Source: Rhizobiales bacterium CCH3-A5
Lineage (GTDB): Bacteria; Pseudomonadota; Alphaproteobacteria; Rhizobiales; Beijerinckiaceae
Assembly (NCBI GenBank): GCA_001556025.1
Contig: LSIB01000168.1
Span: forward strand, 59,691 to 123,690
Direction of reading: 5' to 3'
DNA: 64,000 nt
Shown here: piece by piece, positions 44,968 through 53,755 of the stretch
How positions within the stretch are numbered: position 1 is the first letter of the stretch
Layout of the letters: every line of letters begins with the position of its first letter
Position numbers and translations under genes: made by a program
The notes under the pieces: model-generated
Told to the model about the DNA's origin: nothing
The model's database searches: none
Seen by the model: only the letters and a program-made list of their open reading frames with translations

Positions 44968-45915
44968 TCAGCGAATATCGGGCGCGAAGGCGGCCGGCGC
45001 GGCGGCGGCCATCTGCACCGCGCGCGGCGCGGCATAGACCGGAACAGCTTCGACGATGGCGTAGTTCGCACGGTCGGCGAAGAGAGCCTCGAGTATACGG
45101 ACGTTCAGACGGTGTCCGCCGCAATAGGAGCGGAATTCGCCCTGAAGCGGATAACCGGCCAGCGCCAGATCGCCGATCGCATCCAGAACCTTGTGACGCA
45201 CGAACTCGTCGGCGTAGCGCAGCCCTTCGGGATTGATGACCTTGTCCTCGCCGATCGCGACGGTGTTGTCGAGCGAGGCGCCGAGCGCGAAGCCGGCTTT
45301 CCAGAGCTGCTCGACATCGCGCATGAAGCCGAAGGTGCGGGCGCGGGAAATCTCGCGGGCGTAAGCCGTCGGCTCCAGATCGAAGACCTTGCGCTGGCGG
45401 CCGATCACCGTGGTGTCGAAATCGATCTCGACATCCAGGCGGAAACCCTCGTCGGAGGGCAGAAGCTCGGCGAAAGCGCGACCGTTCTCGACGCGCACCG
45501 GCTGCAGCACCTTGAGGTAGCGGCGAGCGGCGCTGAGCGACACGGTCCCGGTGGCCTCGATGGCCGTCACGAATTCGGCGGCGCTGCCATCCATGATCGG
45601 CATTTCGGGGCCGTCGATCTCGACGAGGACATTGTCGAGGCCCAGGCCGGCGCAGGCCGACATCAGATGCTCGATCGTGGCGACGGAAGCGGCGGCCTTG
45701 TCGCCGATCACCGTGCAGAGCTCGGTCGCGCTGACCTTGGTGTGCTTGGCGTGGATGAGCTGGGCCGGGCCATTGTCGAGGCCCTTGCGCAGGAAGACGA
45801 TGCCGGAGTTCGCACTGGAAGGCTTGAGGCAGATCGTGGCGGGAGAGCCGGAATGCACGCCTATGCCCGTCAGGGTCACAGGAGCGCGCAGTGTCGTCTG
45901 CCGATCGAAATTCAT
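44968..45915 (-). CDS. lpxC: UDP-3-O-acyl-N-acetylglucosamine deacetylase (LpxC)
   Basis: The 315-residue enzyme performs the committed step of lipid A synthesis, removing the N-acetyl group from UDP-3-O-acyl-GlcNAc. Zinc-binding and catalytic blocks are ATIEHLMSAC (about residue 80) and the HKVLDAIGDLAL segment near 235. GIGVHSG is the family start, and MDGSAAEF is also present. I chose the ATG at 45913-45915; an upstream TTG is possible. Its upstream region to ftsZ (45916-46232, 317 bp) holds only the ftsZ terminator and no coding sequence I can support. Confidence 0.96.
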   Translation of the reverse strand: MNFDRQTTLRAPVTLTGIGVHSGSPATICLKPSSANSGIVFLRKGLDNGPAQLIHAKHTKVSATELCTVIGDKAAASVATIEHLMSACAGLGLDNVLVEIDGPEMPIMDGSAAEFVTAIEATGTVSLSAARRYLKVLQPVRVENGRAFAELLPSDEGFRLDVEIDFDTTVIGRQRKVFDLEPTAYAREISRARTFGFMRDVEQLWKAGFALGASLDNTVAIGEDKVINPEGLRYADEFVRHKVLDAIGDLALAGYPLQGEFRSYCGGHRLNVRILEALFADRANYAIVEAVPVYAAPRAVQMAAAAPAAFAPDIR

Positions 45916-46171
45916 TCCGGTATCCAAATTCTAGACCGCAGAACGGACTTGGGACGCTTGTTCGAAGCGTCGGCCGTTATCGCCTGCGGTACCCCTGAAA
46001 GCGCGACGCCGAGTCGAAACTCCGCGCCGATGTCCCCCTTAGTGCAGTCGCAACATAAGCGCCTCGGCCAGTTGGGCAAAATCACGCTTTCTTTCGCTCT
46101 GTTACAACAGCAGAACGCCAGAGAATGCTGACGATCCTCTTGATAAATATGGTTTTTCAAAAGTGAACAAG

Positions 46172-46199
46172 CCCCGGCGCATGGCTCTGCGCCGGGGCT
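46172..46199 (-). terminator. Terminator downstream of ftsZ
   Basis: GCCCCGGCGCA (46172-46182) and TGCGCCGGGGC (46189-46199) form a perfect 11-bp stem. On the minus strand it is followed by TTGTTCACTTTTG, a moderately T-rich tail. It closes the murE-to-ftsZ transcription unit before lpxC. Confidence 0.72.
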
Positions 46200-46232
46200 T
46201 GTTACAGTCATGTGACAGCCTGTCGGGAGGCT

Positions 46233-47921
46233 TCAGTTCGTCTGACGGCGCAGGAAGGCGGGGATCTCGAGATGATCCTCTTCGCTGCTGCGATTCGGCT
46301 GGGTCCGGCCGAGCGTGTCGAGCTGACCCTGCGCGGGACGCGAGGCGGGCTGGGCCGGCCGGCGCATGTATTCCGCATGGGCGGCGCTCGGTGCGGCAAC
46401 CGCCACAGGCGCGGCCGGCGCCTGGCGCACCGGCGGAGCCGGCTGCTCGCCCGCCTCCTCGTCCTTGCGGCCGAAGCCGACGGAGGCGAGGCGCTGCATC
46501 AGCGACATGCGCTTCTGATCGGCCGAGACTGCGGCCTGCGGCGCCGACTGCGCGCCGCGTTGGGCGTTGATCTGGTTCTGCGCGGGAACGGGCAGATCCT
46601 CGATTCGCGGCATGCGGGTCGGGCGCACGACGGAGCGCTCGGGCGCCGGCGGGATGAAGCTCTCAGGCTGAGCGACCATCGGCTCGACGGGGGCGACCCG
46701 ATCTAGCGCCGGGGCCGCCGCCATCACCGGGCGCGGCTGCGCCGGTTCGATGCGGATATGCTCGGAGACGGCGACCGGCGCGGGAGCCGCCACCGGGCGT
46801 AGCGTCTCGATGCTCGGGACCATCGCGGGCTCGGCAGCCATCATCGGCTGGCGCGGCGCGGGAGCGGCCGTGCGCAGGCGGGCTTCCGCCTTCAGCCGCT
46901 CGGCGACCTGGGCGATCCGCGCCTCGGTCTCGTCCATCTCGGCCTGCGTCGTGACCGGCTTGTCGATGCCGGTGGCGACGACCGAGACGCGCACGGTGCC
47001 TTCAAGCGATTCATCGAAGGTCGCGCCGACGATGATGTTGGCCTCGGAATCGACCTCCTCGCGGATGCGGGTGGCGGCTTCGTCGACCTCGTAGAGCTTC
47101 ATGTCACGCCCGCCGGTGATCGATATCAGCAGGCCGCGCGCGCCCTTCATCGAGACGTCGTCGAGCAGCGGGTTGTTGATCGCGGCCTGGGCTGCGTTGA
47201 GCGCGCGCTTGTCGCCCTGCGCCTCGCCCGTACCCATCATCGCCTTGCCCATGCCGCGCATCACGGCGCGCACGTCGGCGAAGTCGAGATTGATCAGGCC
47301 GGGCCGGACCATCAGGTCAGTGATGCAGGCGACGCCGGAATAGAGCACCTGGTCGGCCATGCCGAAGGCATCGGCGAAGCCGGTGGTCTCGTTGGCGACG
47401 CGGAACAGGTTCTGGTTGGGGATCACGATCAGCGTATCGACCGCCTCGTTGAGCTCGCCGATGCCGGCCTCGGCCATGCGCATGCGGCGATGGCCTTCGA
47501 ACTGGAACGGCTTGGTGACGACGCCGACCGTCAGGATGCCCATGTCGCGGGCGACGCGAGCGATCGCGGGAGCCGCACCGGTGCCGGTGCCGCCGCCCAT
47601 GCCCGCCGTGATGAAGACCATGTGCGCGCCCGCAAGGTGATCGCGGATCTCGTCGATGACCTCTTCGGCCGCGGCACGCCCGACTTCCGGCTGCGAGCCG
47701 GCGCCGAGGCCTTCAGTGACCTGCAGGCCCATCTGGATGATGCGCGAGGCGCGGCTCAGCGCCAGCGCCTGCGCGTCGGTGTTGGCGACGACGAAATCGA
47801 CGCCATCGAGACCGGCCTCGATCATGTTGTTGACCGCATTGCCGCCCGCGCCGCCGACGCCGAACACCGTGATCCGGGGCTTGAGTTCCCGGATGTCCGG
47901 GGCTTGCAGATTCATCGCCAT
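46233..47921 (-). CDS. ftsZ: Cell division protein FtsZ
   Basis: The 562-residue tubulin homologue forms the division ring. The GTPase signature GGGTGTGAA is at about residue 113 and [11 protein letters not shown] near 45. The C-terminal half (about 330-545) is a long Pro/Ala-rich linker, longer than in E. coli (383 residues) as is usual in alphaproteobacteria. The conserved membrane-partner peptide near the end, [12 protein letters not shown], binds FtsA and ZipA-like partners. It follows ftsA by 104 bp, and a terminator lies downstream. Confidence 0.96.
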   Translation of the reverse strand: MAMNLQAPDIRELKPRITVFGVGGAGGNAVNNMIEAGLDGVDFVVANTDAQALALSRASRIIQMGLQVTEGLGAGSQPEVGRAAAEEVIDEIRDHLAGAHMVFITAGMGGGTGTGAAPAIARVARDMGILTVGVVTKPFQFEGHRRMRMAEAGIGELNEAVDTLIVIPNQNLFRVANETTGFADAFGMADQVLYSGVACITDLMVRPGLINLDFADVRAVMRGMGKAMMGTGEAQGDKRALNAAQAAINNPLLDDVSMKGARGLLISITGGRDMKLYEVDEAATRIREEVDSEANIIVGATFDESLEGTVRVSVVATGIDKPVTTQAEMDETEARIAQVAERLKAEARLRTAAPAPRQPMMAAEPAMVPSIETLRPVAAPAPVAVSEHIRIEPAQPRPVMAAAPALDRVAPVEPMVAQPESFIPPAPERSVVRPTRMPRIEDLPVPAQNQINAQRGAQSAPQAAVSADQKRMSLMQRLASVGFGRKDEEAGEQPAPPVRQAPAAPVAVAAPSAAHAEYMRRPAQPASRPAQGQLDTLGRTQPNRSSEEDHLEIPAFLRRQTN

Positions 47922-48025
47922 GGTTGCCTCTTTTGGTCCTTGTCCGGCGCCTGGCGGGAGCCGTCCCGATTGCTACGATTTCGACTTTGGTGCGGCCGGA
48001 AGAACGCCCCGCGCACCTGAACGCG

Positions 48026-49351
48026 TTAGAAACTTTCCTTGAGCCACCGCCCGACGCGCGAGAGATAGCCATCCATGCCCGGCGGCTGGAACGCACCGGC
48101 GCTGCGGGGTTCGAAATGCTCGACATGGGCGACCTGCGGATAGACCAGCAGGCCGACCGAGGCTGCGAAGGCCGGACCCTTGCCTGCTTCGGGCAAGCCC
48201 TTGATGCCGAGGGGACGCCCGGTCCGGACCTGGCCGCCGAGGATGCGCCGCGCCGTCTCGGCTAAGCCGGTGAGTTGGCAGGCGCCGCCGGTCAGCACGA
48301 TCCTGCGGCCGGCCTGGGCCGAGAAGCCCGCCGCGCCAAGCCGGTCGCGCACCAGTTCGAGTATCTCCTCGACGCGCGGCTTGATAATGCGCACGAGCTG
48401 CGACTTTGGCAGATGGTTTGGCGTATCGCGCTCGTCGTCGTCGACCTGAGGCACCGAGATCATGTCGCGCTCGTCGGACGCGCTGGAAATCGCCGAGCCG
48501 TGCAGCGTCTTCAGCCGTTCGGCGGCGGAAACCCGGGTCGAGAGCCCGCGCGCCACGTCCATGGTGATGTGGTTGCCGCCGACCGCGATCGCGTCGGCAT
48601 GCATCAGATGGCCGCCGGCGAAGACGCCGAGGCTGGTGGTGCCGCCGCCCATGTCGACCACGACGACGCCCATTTCGGCCTCGTCGTCGACCAGGACCGA
48701 CAGGCCGGACGCATAGGGGGTCGCTACGACCGCCTCGACCTCGAGGTGGCAGCGCTCGACCGCGAGCATGACGTTGCGCGCGGCGGCCGCCTCGCTGGCG
48801 ACGACATGCATGTCGACGGAGAGCTTGTTGCCGATCAGGCCGCGCGGATCGAGCACGCCGGGAATGCCGTCGAGCGCATAACCCGTCGGCAGTGCGTGCA
48901 GCACGGCCTTGCCTGGGCGGATCGCATGGGTCGCGGCCGCCGCCAACACGCGCTTGACGTCGCCGCCGCCGACCGAGCCGGACCGCAGATCGACGCCGGC
49001 CTCGTAATGCTGGGAGCCGAGCCGGCCGCCGGTCAGGTTGACCACGACCGATTGCACCTCGACCTTGGCCATCCGTTCGGCGGCGTCGACCGCGGCCCGG
49101 ATGGCGCGCTCGGCGCTCTCCAGATCGATGATCGCGCCGCCCTTGACGCCGAGCGAGCGCTGATGGCCGATGCCGATGATGCGTGCGACATGGGTGCGGC
49201 CGCGCAGGCGCTGGTTGGCCTCGGCCGGATTCAGCTCGGCGATCAGGCAGACCACCTTGCTGGTGCCGATATCGAGAATCGACAATGTCGCGCTTTTGCG
49301 CGAGGACAGCGGCCGCATTCGCGGCGTCAGGCCCTGGGAGGTCAGGCTCAT
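48026..49351 (-). CDS. ftsA: Cell division protein FtsA
   Basis: The 441-residue actin-like ATPase anchors FtsZ to the membrane. Visible are the phosphate-1 motif ILDIGTSKVV, the adenosine motif VVVDMGGGTTSLGVF near residue 210, and RIVLTGGACQLTGL near 360. The C-terminal amphipathic helix GYLSRVGRWLKESF inserts in the membrane. Its start overlaps ftsQ (ATGA at 49348-49351). It lies between ftsQ and ftsZ, the usual order. Confidence 0.96.
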   Translation of the reverse strand: MSLTSQGLTPRMRPLSSRKSATLSILDIGTSKVVCLIAELNPAEANQRLRGRTHVARIIGIGHQRSLGVKGGAIIDLESAERAIRAAVDAAERMAKVEVQSVVVNLTGGRLGSQHYEAGVDLRSGSVGGGDVKRVLAAAATHAIRPGKAVLHALPTGYALDGIPGVLDPRGLIGNKLSVDMHVVASEAAAARNVMLAVERCHLEVEAVVATPYASGLSVLVDDEAEMGVVVVDMGGGTTSLGVFAGGHLMHADAIAVGGNHITMDVARGLSTRVSAAERLKTLHGSAISSASDERDMISVPQVDDDERDTPNHLPKSQLVRIIKPRVEEILELVRDRLGAAGFSAQAGRRIVLTGGACQLTGLAETARRILGGQVRTGRPLGIKGLPEAGKGPAFAASVGLLVYPQVAHVEHFEPRSAGAFQPPGMDGYLSRVGRWLKESF

Positions 49352-50283
49352 GCCTCGCCTCCCTTCTTCTTGCCCTTGGTCTTGAGCTGCTCGGCGCGGG
49401 CGGAGGCCGCCTCCTCCGAGAGCCGCAGCACCACGCGGTCGGGCTGGCGCAGATCGATCGCCAGCGCATCCTTGTCGAGCAGGCGAAGATCGCCCTGCAA
49501 GGCGACGAGGCGCTTGACCGCTTCGGCAGCGCCGGTCTCGGGCAGGCGCACATCCATGCCGTTGTCGAGCTTCAGCGTCCAGCGCCGCCCGGCGATCAGG
49601 GTCGCCGCCCGCATGCGCGGCGCAAGCGCGCCAGCCTCGGCCCGCAGCGCAAGATATTCCTTGGCCCGGTTGTTGGCGTCGGCGCCGACGACCAGCGGCA
49701 GATGGGCGAAGCGGCCGTCATCCATCTTGTCGATCACGGTGCCGTCGGCGGCGATGACGAAAAGCTCGCCCTTGACCTGCCAGAGCGCATAGGGTTCGCG
49801 CTCGGTCAGCGTGATCGAGACCTCGCCGGGATAGAGCTTACGGACGGTCGCCTCGCGAATCAGCGGCGTGGCTTCGAGCCGCTTGCGCGCCTCGTCGGCG
49901 TCGAAGAAGGCGAGCGAGACCTTGGGGTCGATGCCGGCGGCGATCAGCACCTCGATCTCCGACAATTCGGCGATGCCCGAGATGGTGACGCGGTCGATCC
50001 CAAACCCGATCAGCCTCGCGAACATGTGGCGCGGCTCGCCCTGGCTTTCACGCAGCCTGTCGATATGGCCGCCAAGCACGCAGCCGACGCCCAGCGTCAG
50101 GGCAAGGAAGCCGAGCGCGAGGCTGGTGCCGATGCGGCGCGGCAGGCGCTGGCCGAGCGGCAGCGCGACCGCGCTGCGGCGCGAGCGCCTGAGCCAGCGG
50201 CCCGAGCGCTCGCCGACCAGCAATTGCGGGCCGGCAGCAGGGATCGTGGAGCGGCGGACGGCCAGGGCCGTTTCCGCTTTCAC
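49348..50283 (-). CDS. ftsQ: Cell division protein FtsQ
   Basis: The 311-residue bitopic protein has a basic cytoplasmic leader and a transmembrane helix (LALGFLALTLGVGCVLGG at about residue 55). A periplasmic POTRA domain starts at FGIDRVTISGIAELSEIEVL, followed by the beta domain. It is a core divisome scaffold that recruits FtsBL and FtsW/FtsI. I start it at GTG 50281-50283 because GTGA overlaps the ddlB stop, a pattern also seen at btaAB; an ATG 10 codons upstream inside ddlB is possible. Confidence 0.92.
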   Translation of the reverse strand: MKAETALAVRRSTIPAAGPQLLVGERSGRWLRRSRRSAVALPLGQRLPRRIGTSLALGFLALTLGVGCVLGGHIDRLRESQGEPRHMFARLIGFGIDRVTISGIAELSEIEVLIAAGIDPKVSLAFFDADEARKRLEATPLIREATVRKLYPGEVSITLTEREPYALWQVKGELFVIAADGTVIDKMDDGRFAHLPLVVGADANNRAKEYLALRAEAGALAPRMRAATLIAGRRWTLKLDNGMDVRLPETGAAEAVKRLVALQGDLRLLDKDALAIDLRQPDRVVLRLSEEAASARAEQLKTKGKKKGGEA

Positions 50284-51194
50284 CGATCCAGGGAGGCGTC
50301 CTCCACCATCCATCTGACGAGTTCACCGAAGTTCAGGCCCGCATGGGCAGCCAATTCAGGCACCAAACTGGTCTCGGTCATGCCGGGCTGCGTGTTGACC
50401 TCCAGCCAGACGAGCGTGTCGCTCTCGTCGTCATATCTGAAGTCCGACCTGCTGACGCCCCGGCACCCGATTGCTTGATGCGCCGTTAACGACCACTCTT
50501 CGATCTGCTGGTAAATTTTTGGTAAAATTTGTGCCGGGCAGATGTGGATCGAGCCACCTTTCGTGTACTTCGCGTCGTAGTCGTAGAACTCGCCGGTGGC
50601 GGCGCGGATCTCGGTGACGCCCAGAGAGCGGTCGCCCATCACGGCGCAGGTCAGTTCGCGCCCGGAAATGAAGGTTTCCGCCATCATCATCTCGCCGCAG
50701 GGCCAGTCGGCGCGGGCGATCTCCTGCGGCGGATGCTCTCTGCCCTTCTTGACGATGACGACGCCCACCGACGAGCCCTCGTCGATCGGTTTCAGCACGT
50801 AGGGCGGCGGCAGGACATGGCGCTTGGCCGCCTCGAAGCGCGAGACGTTGACGCCATGCGCGACAGCGACGCCGGCGGCCGAAACCACGGTCTTCGCCCG
50901 GTCCTTGCGGATGGCGAGCGCCGAGGCGAGCACGCCCGAATGGGTGTAGGGAATGCCGAGAATCTCGAGCATGCCCTGGATCGTTCCGTCCTCCCCGAAG
51001 CGGCCATGCAGGGCGTTGAAGACGACGTCAGGCTTCAGCCGCGCCAGGACCTCGGCGACGTCGCGCTGCACATCGATTCGCGTCACGCGGTAGCCGACGG
51101 TTTCCAGCGCGGCGGCGCAGCCCGCGCCGGTGTTGAGGCTGACCTCGCGCTCGACGGACCAGCCGCCCATCAGCACTGCGACATGTCTGGTCAT
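50280..51194 (-). CDS. ddlB: D-alanine--D-alanine ligase
   Basis: The 304-residue ATP-grasp enzyme joins two D-alanines for peptidoglycan. It opens VAVLMGGWSVEREVSLNTG, has the substrate loop around ALHGRFGEDGTIQG, KPIDEGSSVGV near residue 135, and YYDYDAKYTKGG-like and WLEVNTQPGMTETSLVP motifs. The enzyme is cytoplasmic. It is the first gene of the ddlB-ftsQ-ftsA-ftsZ group and has a perfect CtrA-type box 49-63 bp upstream of its start codon. Confidence 0.95.
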   Translation of the reverse strand: MTRHVAVLMGGWSVEREVSLNTGAGCAAALETVGYRVTRIDVQRDVAEVLARLKPDVVFNALHGRFGEDGTIQGMLEILGIPYTHSGVLASALAIRKDRAKTVVSAAGVAVAHGVNVSRFEAAKRHVLPPPYVLKPIDEGSSVGVVIVKKGREHPPQEIARADWPCGEMMMAETFISGRELTCAVMGDRSLGVTEIRAATGEFYDYDAKYTKGGSIHICPAQILPKIYQQIEEWSLTAHQAIGCRGVSRSDFRYDDESDTLVWLEVNTQPGMTETSLVPELAAHAGLNFGELVRWMVEDASLDR

Positions 51195-51242
51195 GCGGGT
51201 CCTCGGATAGCGCGCGATGCGCCGACCCTCGCGCCAGGGTGG

Positions 51243-51257
51243 TTAATGGCGCGTTAA
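51243..51257 (-). promoter_or_regulatory. Perfect CtrA-type box upstream of ddlB-ftsQAZ
   Basis: TTAA at 51243-51246 and TTAA at 51254-51257 are separated by exactly 7 bp, the full CtrA consensus TTAA-N7-TTAA. In 60-70% GC DNA this is unlikely by chance. It lies 49-63 bp before the ddlB start, and its distal half contains the stop codon of the HxlR gene. CtrA control of division genes is established in Caulobacter. Confidence 0.65.
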
Positions 51258-51634
51258 GGGGTCGTTTCGAGATCGAGTGGCAAACCGGACGGCGCACGGG
51301 TCTGAAAAGCCTCTCCCCAGTCGCGGAGGCTGATCAGGATAGGCTCCAGCGTCCGCCCGAATGCGGTGAGTTCGTACTCAACGCGCGGCGGCACCTCCGG
51401 ATAAACGATGCGCCGGATCACACCGTCGGCTTCGAGTTCGCGGAGTTGCAGCGTGATCATGCGGGGCGTGGCGTTCGGCGTCAGCCGGCAGAGCGCGTTG
51501 AAGCGGATACGGCCGTCCAGAAGGTGGAACACCAGCACCGGTTTCCAGAGGCCGCCGATCACGCTCATCGTCGCCTCGACCGCGCAGCCCGTCTTCGTCG
51601 CCCGGCGGCGAAGCCCCTTCATACTATCATTCAT
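51254..51634 (-). CDS. HxlR-family transcriptional regulator
   Basis: The 126-residue winged-helix regulator has the HxlR start: a conserved cysteine in KTGCAVEATMSVIGGLWKP (about residue 17), then VFHLLDGRIRFNALCRL, ITLQLRELEADGVIRRIVYPEVPPRVEYELT and a C-terminal helix LEPILISLRDWGEAF. Members sense aldehydes, quinones or oxidants, often through that cysteine. It is divergent from a medium-chain oxidoreductase, with a palindromic operator between them, so that gene is the probable target. Its stop codon falls inside the CtrA box of ddlB. Confidence 0.93.
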   Translation of the reverse strand: MNDSMKGLRRRATKTGCAVEATMSVIGGLWKPVLVFHLLDGRIRFNALCRLTPNATPRMITLQLRELEADGVIRRIVYPEVPPRVEYELTAFGRTLEPILISLRDWGEAFQTRAPSGLPLDLETTP

Positions 51635-51638
51635 GAGC

Positions 51639-51661
51639 GTACATGTTCCTTTTGTATGTAC
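51639..51661. promoter_or_regulatory. HxlR-type operator palindrome
   Basis: GTACAT at 51639-51644 and ATGTAC at 51656-51661 form a perfect inverted repeat with an 11-bp spacer, in an AT-rich stretch. It starts 5 bp before the HxlR coding sequence and ends 60 bp before the oxidoreductase, so one protein dimer could control both. GTAC-containing inverted repeats are typical of HxlR sites. Confidence 0.62.
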
Positions 51662-51721
51662 TTATCATAACGGCGGCGTACGGTTACGTCCATCCCGGAC
51701 CATCAATCCGAGGAGATCGTC

Positions 51722-52723
51722 ATGCGTGCATATCGACTGAATGGAGCGGCCGCGCCGCTGCGGCTCGTGGAGGAGGCCGAGCCCAAGGCCGGCCCGGGCG
51801 AAGTCCTGATCGACCTGAAGGCCGCAACCCTGAACTATCGCGACACGATCGTCCGGGAGGCGCGCTATGGCGGCGACCAGCGAGCGGACCTCATCCCGCT
51901 CTCGGACGGCGCGGGCGTCATCGCGGCGGTCGGCGAGGGCGTTTCGCCGGAGCGCATCGGCGAACGCGTCGCCGTCGGCTTCATGCCGCGTTGGACGGAA
52001 GGTCCGTTCAGCGCAGCCAAGCAGGCGCTGGCGCTGGGCGGTGGCTTCGTCGATGGCGTGCTGGCCGAGCGGATCGTCGTCCCGGCAACCGGCGTCGCCC
52101 GGCTCCCCGACTCCTGGTCGTTCGCGGAAGGCGCCGCTTATCCTTGCGCGGGCGTCACCGCCTGGAACTGCCTGTTCGGCGGCCGGGGCGTCAGACCGGG
52201 CGATACGGTTCTGGTCGAAGGGACGGGCGGCGTGTCTACTTTCGCCCTGCAGTTCGCGCGCGCCGTCGGGGCCCGCGTCATCGCGACATCCAGTTCCGAC
52301 GAGAAGCTGGCCCGCGCCCGCGCGCTCGGAGCCGACGCAGGCATCAACTATCGCGACGTTCCGGATTGGGGCGCGCGGGCGGCCGACATCGCCGGCGGAG
52401 AGGGCGTCGATCACGTCATCGAGGTCGGAGGCTCGGGCACCCTGAACCAGGCGCTTGCTGCCGTCCGTCCCGGCGGCGAGGTGGCGCTCGTCGGCGTGCT
52501 GACCGGCTTCGGCGGCGACATCAACACCGGCGCGATTCTGATGAAGGCGATCAACCTGCGCGGTGTCTATGTCGGCTCGGTGAGCGATCTGGCGACATCG
52601 TTGAGGTCCGGCGTTCGCCCGATCATCGACGAGGTGTTTCCGTTCGAACAAGCCGACGCGGCGTTCGACCGCCTGCTTAGCGGCGCTCATCGCGGCAAGG
52701 TCGCGATCCACATCGCCGACTGA
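51722..52723 (+). CDS. Medium-chain NAD(P)H oxidoreductase (quinone oxidoreductase/alcohol dehydrogenase-like)
   Basis: The 333-residue protein has a GroES-like N-terminal domain (about 1-120) and a Rossmann domain with LVEGTGGVSTFALQFARAVGARVIATSS near residue 160. Zinc-site residues of classical alcohol dehydrogenases are absent. LNYRDTIVREARYGG and SDGAGVIAAVGEGV place it with zinc-independent quinone-oxidoreductase or enone-reductase types. Divergent from its presumed HxlR regulator, so it probably removes a reactive quinone or aldehyde. It stands on the plus strand inside the otherwise minus-strand wall cluster. Confidence 0.86.
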   Translation: MRAYRLNGAAAPLRLVEEAEPKAGPGEVLIDLKAATLNYRDTIVREARYGGDQRADLIPLSDGAGVIAAVGEGVSPERIGERVAVGFMPRWTEGPFSAAKQALALGGGFVDGVLAERIVVPATGVARLPDSWSFAEGAAYPCAGVTAWNCLFGGRGVRPGDTVLVEGTGGVSTFALQFARAVGARVIATSSSDEKLARARALGADAGINYRDVPDWGARAADIAGGEGVDHVIEVGGSGTLNQALAAVRPGGEVALVGVLTGFGGDINTGAILMKAINLRGVYVGSVSDLATSLRSGVRPIIDEVFPFEQADAAFDRLLSGAHRGKVAIHIAD

Positions 52724-52788
52724 GACGAGAAGGGCGCGGCGACCATGTCAGGTTGCCACGCCCACCTCCCATGTCGATCAGCCGACCA

Positions 52789-53715
52789 TTACCCCGCCAC
52801 ACCGATCCGCTTGATTTCCCACTGCAGCTCAAAGCCGGACGTCTCCTTCACCCGCCGCCGCACCTCCTCGCCCAGCCCCTCGACATCGGCCGCCGTCGCG
52901 CCGCCGGTGTTGATCAGGAAATTGCAGTGCATTTCCGACACCTGCGCGCCGCCGATCCGCAGACCCCGGCAGCCGGCGGCGTCGATGAGTTGCCAGGCTT
53001 TGCCGCCCGGCGGGTTCTTGAAGGTCGAGCCGCCGGTGCGCTCCTTGATCGGCTGCGCCGCCTCGCGCGCCGCCGTCACGCGGTCCATCTCGGCCTGGAT
53101 CGCCGCCTGCTCGCCGGGCCGCCCCTGGAACAGCGCCGAGGTGAAGACGACGTCGTGGGTCGCGGCCGCGCTGTTGCGGTAGGTGAAGCCCATCTGCGCA
53201 TGGCTTAGCGTGACGATCTCGCCTGCCCGCGTCACGCCGCGCGCCTCGACCAGCACATCCGTCGTCTCGCCGCCATGCGCGCCGGCGTTCATGCGCAAAG
53301 CCCCGCCGATGCAGCCGGGAATGCCGCGATAGAAGGCGAGCCCGTCGAGTGAAGCATCGGCGGCGGCGCGGGCCACCTTGACGTCGGGCACGGCCGTACC
53401 GGCCCTGAGCCGATCGCCCGGCTCCAGCTCTATCTCGCCGAAAGCCTTGCCCCCGAGCCGGATCACGACGCCGGGAATACCGCCGTCGCGCACGATCAGG
53501 TTTGAGCCCAGCCCGACCACCGTGACCGGGATATCGGCCGGCAGAACCGACAGCAGCAGGGCCAGATCGTCTTCGTCGGCCGGCGTGAACAGCACTTGTG
53601 CCGGCCCGCCGACCCGGAACCAGGTCAGCCCGGCCATGTCGTGATTGGCGAGTAGGCGGCCGCGCAGGGCCGGAGCCGCGGCGCGGAGATCAGATGTGAT
53701 GTCGGGGAAGGTCAT
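52789..53715 (-). CDS. murB: UDP-N-acetylenolpyruvoylglucosamine reductase
   Basis: The 308-residue flavoenzyme makes UDP-MurNAc with NADPH. It is type I-like, with FAD-binding [19 protein letters not shown] near 70 and the [23 protein letters not shown] block near 130. The catalytic serine loop is in [18 protein letters not shown] near 235. It is the last gene of the murE-murB stretch before the HxlR/oxidoreductase insertion, and follows murC by about 40 bp that hold a short palindrome. Confidence 0.96.
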   Translation of the reverse strand: MTFPDITSDLRAAAPALRGRLLANHDMAGLTWFRVGGPAQVLFTPADEDDLALLLSVLPADIPVTVVGLGSNLIVRDGGIPGVVIRLGGKAFGEIELEPGDRLRAGTAVPDVKVARAAADASLDGLAFYRGIPGCIGGALRMNAGAHGGETTDVLVEARGVTRAGEIVTLSHAQMGFTYRNSAAATHDVVFTSALFQGRPGEQAAIQAEMDRVTAAREAAQPIKERTGGSTFKNPPGGKAWQLIDAAGCRGLRIGGAQVSEMHCNFLINTGGATAADVEGLGEEVRRRVKETSGFELQWEIKRIGVAG

Positions 53716-53736
53716 GGGCGGGCGCTATAGCCCGTC

Positions 53737-53755
53737 TCTCCCGACGGGAGAAGGG
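53737..53755. repeat. Short palindrome between murC and murB
   Basis: TCTCCCG (53737-53743), A, CGGGAGA (53745-53751) and then AGGG resemble the core of the 30699-30727 element. It may be another copy of a small dispersed palindrome. Confidence 0.4.

Noticed and set aside
43801..46131. Plus-strand frame of about 776 codons
   Set aside because: Shadow across bamD and lpxC on the opposite strand; no recognisable domain.
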